This document shows, piece by piece, positions 63,312 through 64,000 of a stretch of 64,000 nucleotides of DNA. Within the stretch, counting starts at the first letter, position 1; each line of letters opens with the position of its first letter. A model generated the notes under the pieces. That model was not told the DNA's origin and ran no database searches. It saw only the letters and a list, made by a program, of their open reading frames with translations. The stretch comes from a bacterium (GTDB taxonomy: Bacteria; Verrucomicrobiota; Verrucomicrobiia; Limisphaerales; J093): the NCBI GenBank assembly GCA_021780105.1, contig JAJXZJ010000064.1, positions 241,104 through 305,103 of the forward strand, in the 5' to 3' direction. The translations under genes were made by a program, and so were the position numbers.

Positions 63312-64000
63312 TCAACCGGTCGGAGCCGGGGCGGGTTGAGCGAGCCATGCGAGGGGATCATCAGTGGTTTGACGCGAAAGCAGGCGCAGAAAATTGCCTT
63401 GGGCTTCCAACTGCGGCGCAGTGGCCGCCGACCACGTCCGCAGCCGCTCGTAGCAGCCTTTTAACACCTGCCACCATTCCGCTTTGACCGCCAGTTTGAG
63501 CGTGCGTTGCCGTCCGCTTTCGACCACTTGCGCCGCCATGAACAAAAAGTTCCGTCGCGATTTGATGGCTTCGATGTGGTGGCCGGGATTCAAGCCCATC
63601 AGCCGGGTGAACAGGCTCCCCAGGCTCTAAGTCAGCAGCACCAGCCGGGCGGCCAGTTCCGTCACCACGGCCCGACCGCTGCAATAGCCCCGGAAACCCC
63701 ACTGATTCTTCAGTTCGTCAAACACGTTCTCGGTGTCGGCCCGCTGGGCGTAGAGCAGCGCCACTTGTTCGAGCGTCGCGTCCCCCCGCTCCAAATTGGT
63801 CACATACACCGCGACTTCATCCTCGGGCGTGTCCCAGAACAAATCCTGCGGCGTCGGATTCGTCGGCTTGAGGGTGCGCACGATGACGATCCGCCGGTCC
63901 CGGCTCCAGCCGTGCAAGCGCACCGTGGGCGCACCATCCCACCACGGCCAGGGCACGCGGACAATCGCCCGCCGAACGTTGTTCGTCAGCTTGAGTTTGA
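63312..64000 (-). pseudogene. DDE transposase with in-frame stop (5' end outside window)
   Basis: The minus strand encodes the C-terminal half of a transposase: VAVYVTNLERGDATLEQVAL, then LYAQRADTENVFDELKNQWG, the YREK-like block with the catalytic Glu. After RLVLLT a TAG codon breaks the frame, and the same frame resumes with SLGSLFTRLMGLNPGHHIEA and continues to the TGA-type end at 63312. The stop lies where relatives have a tyrosine (LTYN). The protein type fits the IS4/IS1380-like group; the family is not certain. Convergent with the hydrogenase operon. Confidence 0.75.

Overview
The window is high-G+C bacterial DNA, most likely from an anaerobic member of the Verrucomicrobiota or the wider PVC group. 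The evidence is a lipid A gene (lpxD, so an outer membrane), a DUF1549/DUF1553-type secreted protein, a sialate O-acetylesterase, a GH29 fucosidase, a secreted parallel beta-helix protein, Rhs proteins and a Tat-exported aldo/keto reductase. Taxonomy is inferred; no rRNA is present.

Layout. (1) 1-3.4 kb: a sialate O-acetylesterase cut by the window edge, a TPR protein, a YjbQ protein and biotin ligase. (2) 3.4-13.4 kb, minus strand: a compact methylmalonyl-CoA operon. It reads 5S-type carboxyltransferase, MutA, MutB, MeaB, epimerase, 12S-type carboxyltransferase, a small Cys-rich companion and a biotin carrier, with BirA just downstream. No biotin carboxylase or membrane decarboxylase gene is present, so the set resembles the Wood-Werkman transcarboxylase cycle linking pyruvate/oxaloacetate to propionyl-CoA. 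(3) 13.9-20.8 kb: housekeeping genes panD, lpxD, a Smr-domain gene, a pabB-pabC fusion, a GT2 glycosyltransferase, a methyltransferase and an SpmA-SpmB fusion. (4) 20.9-33.9 kb: an accessory region ending at a tRNA-Lys gene. It holds a gene remnant, two IS3-family elements, a CoiA-like nuclease gene, three small plasmid/ICE-type genes, a fucosidase with an altered 3' end, two tandem Rhs genes that share a core but have different C-terminal tips and small partner genes, and the 3' end of a large serine recombinase. (5) 34-47 kb: a secreted beta-propeller protein, a dihydrouridine synthase/PhzF pair, a DUF1549 protein, an aldo/keto reductase, a three-gene envelope operon of unknown function, and a beta-helix protein.

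(6) 47.6-63.3 kb, plus strand: a tight operon starting with a three-protein phosphorelay (Cache-type membrane kinase, receiver-kinase hybrid, stand-alone receiver). It runs through overlapping start/stop codons into hdrC, hdrB, etfB, etfA, a membrane FeS oxidoreductase, an HdrD-like protein, hdrA, mvhD, mvhG, mvhA and a hydrogenase maturation protease. The gene set predicts a hydrogenase-heterodisulfide-reductase-type bifurcating complex joined to an electron-transfer flavoprotein branch and a membrane exit, in one transcription unit with its own sensor relay. With the methylmalonyl-CoA operon it points to fermentative or syntrophic propionate/acyl-CoA metabolism with H2 as electron carrier. 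This is the most interesting system in the window. A transposase with an in-frame stop closes the window.
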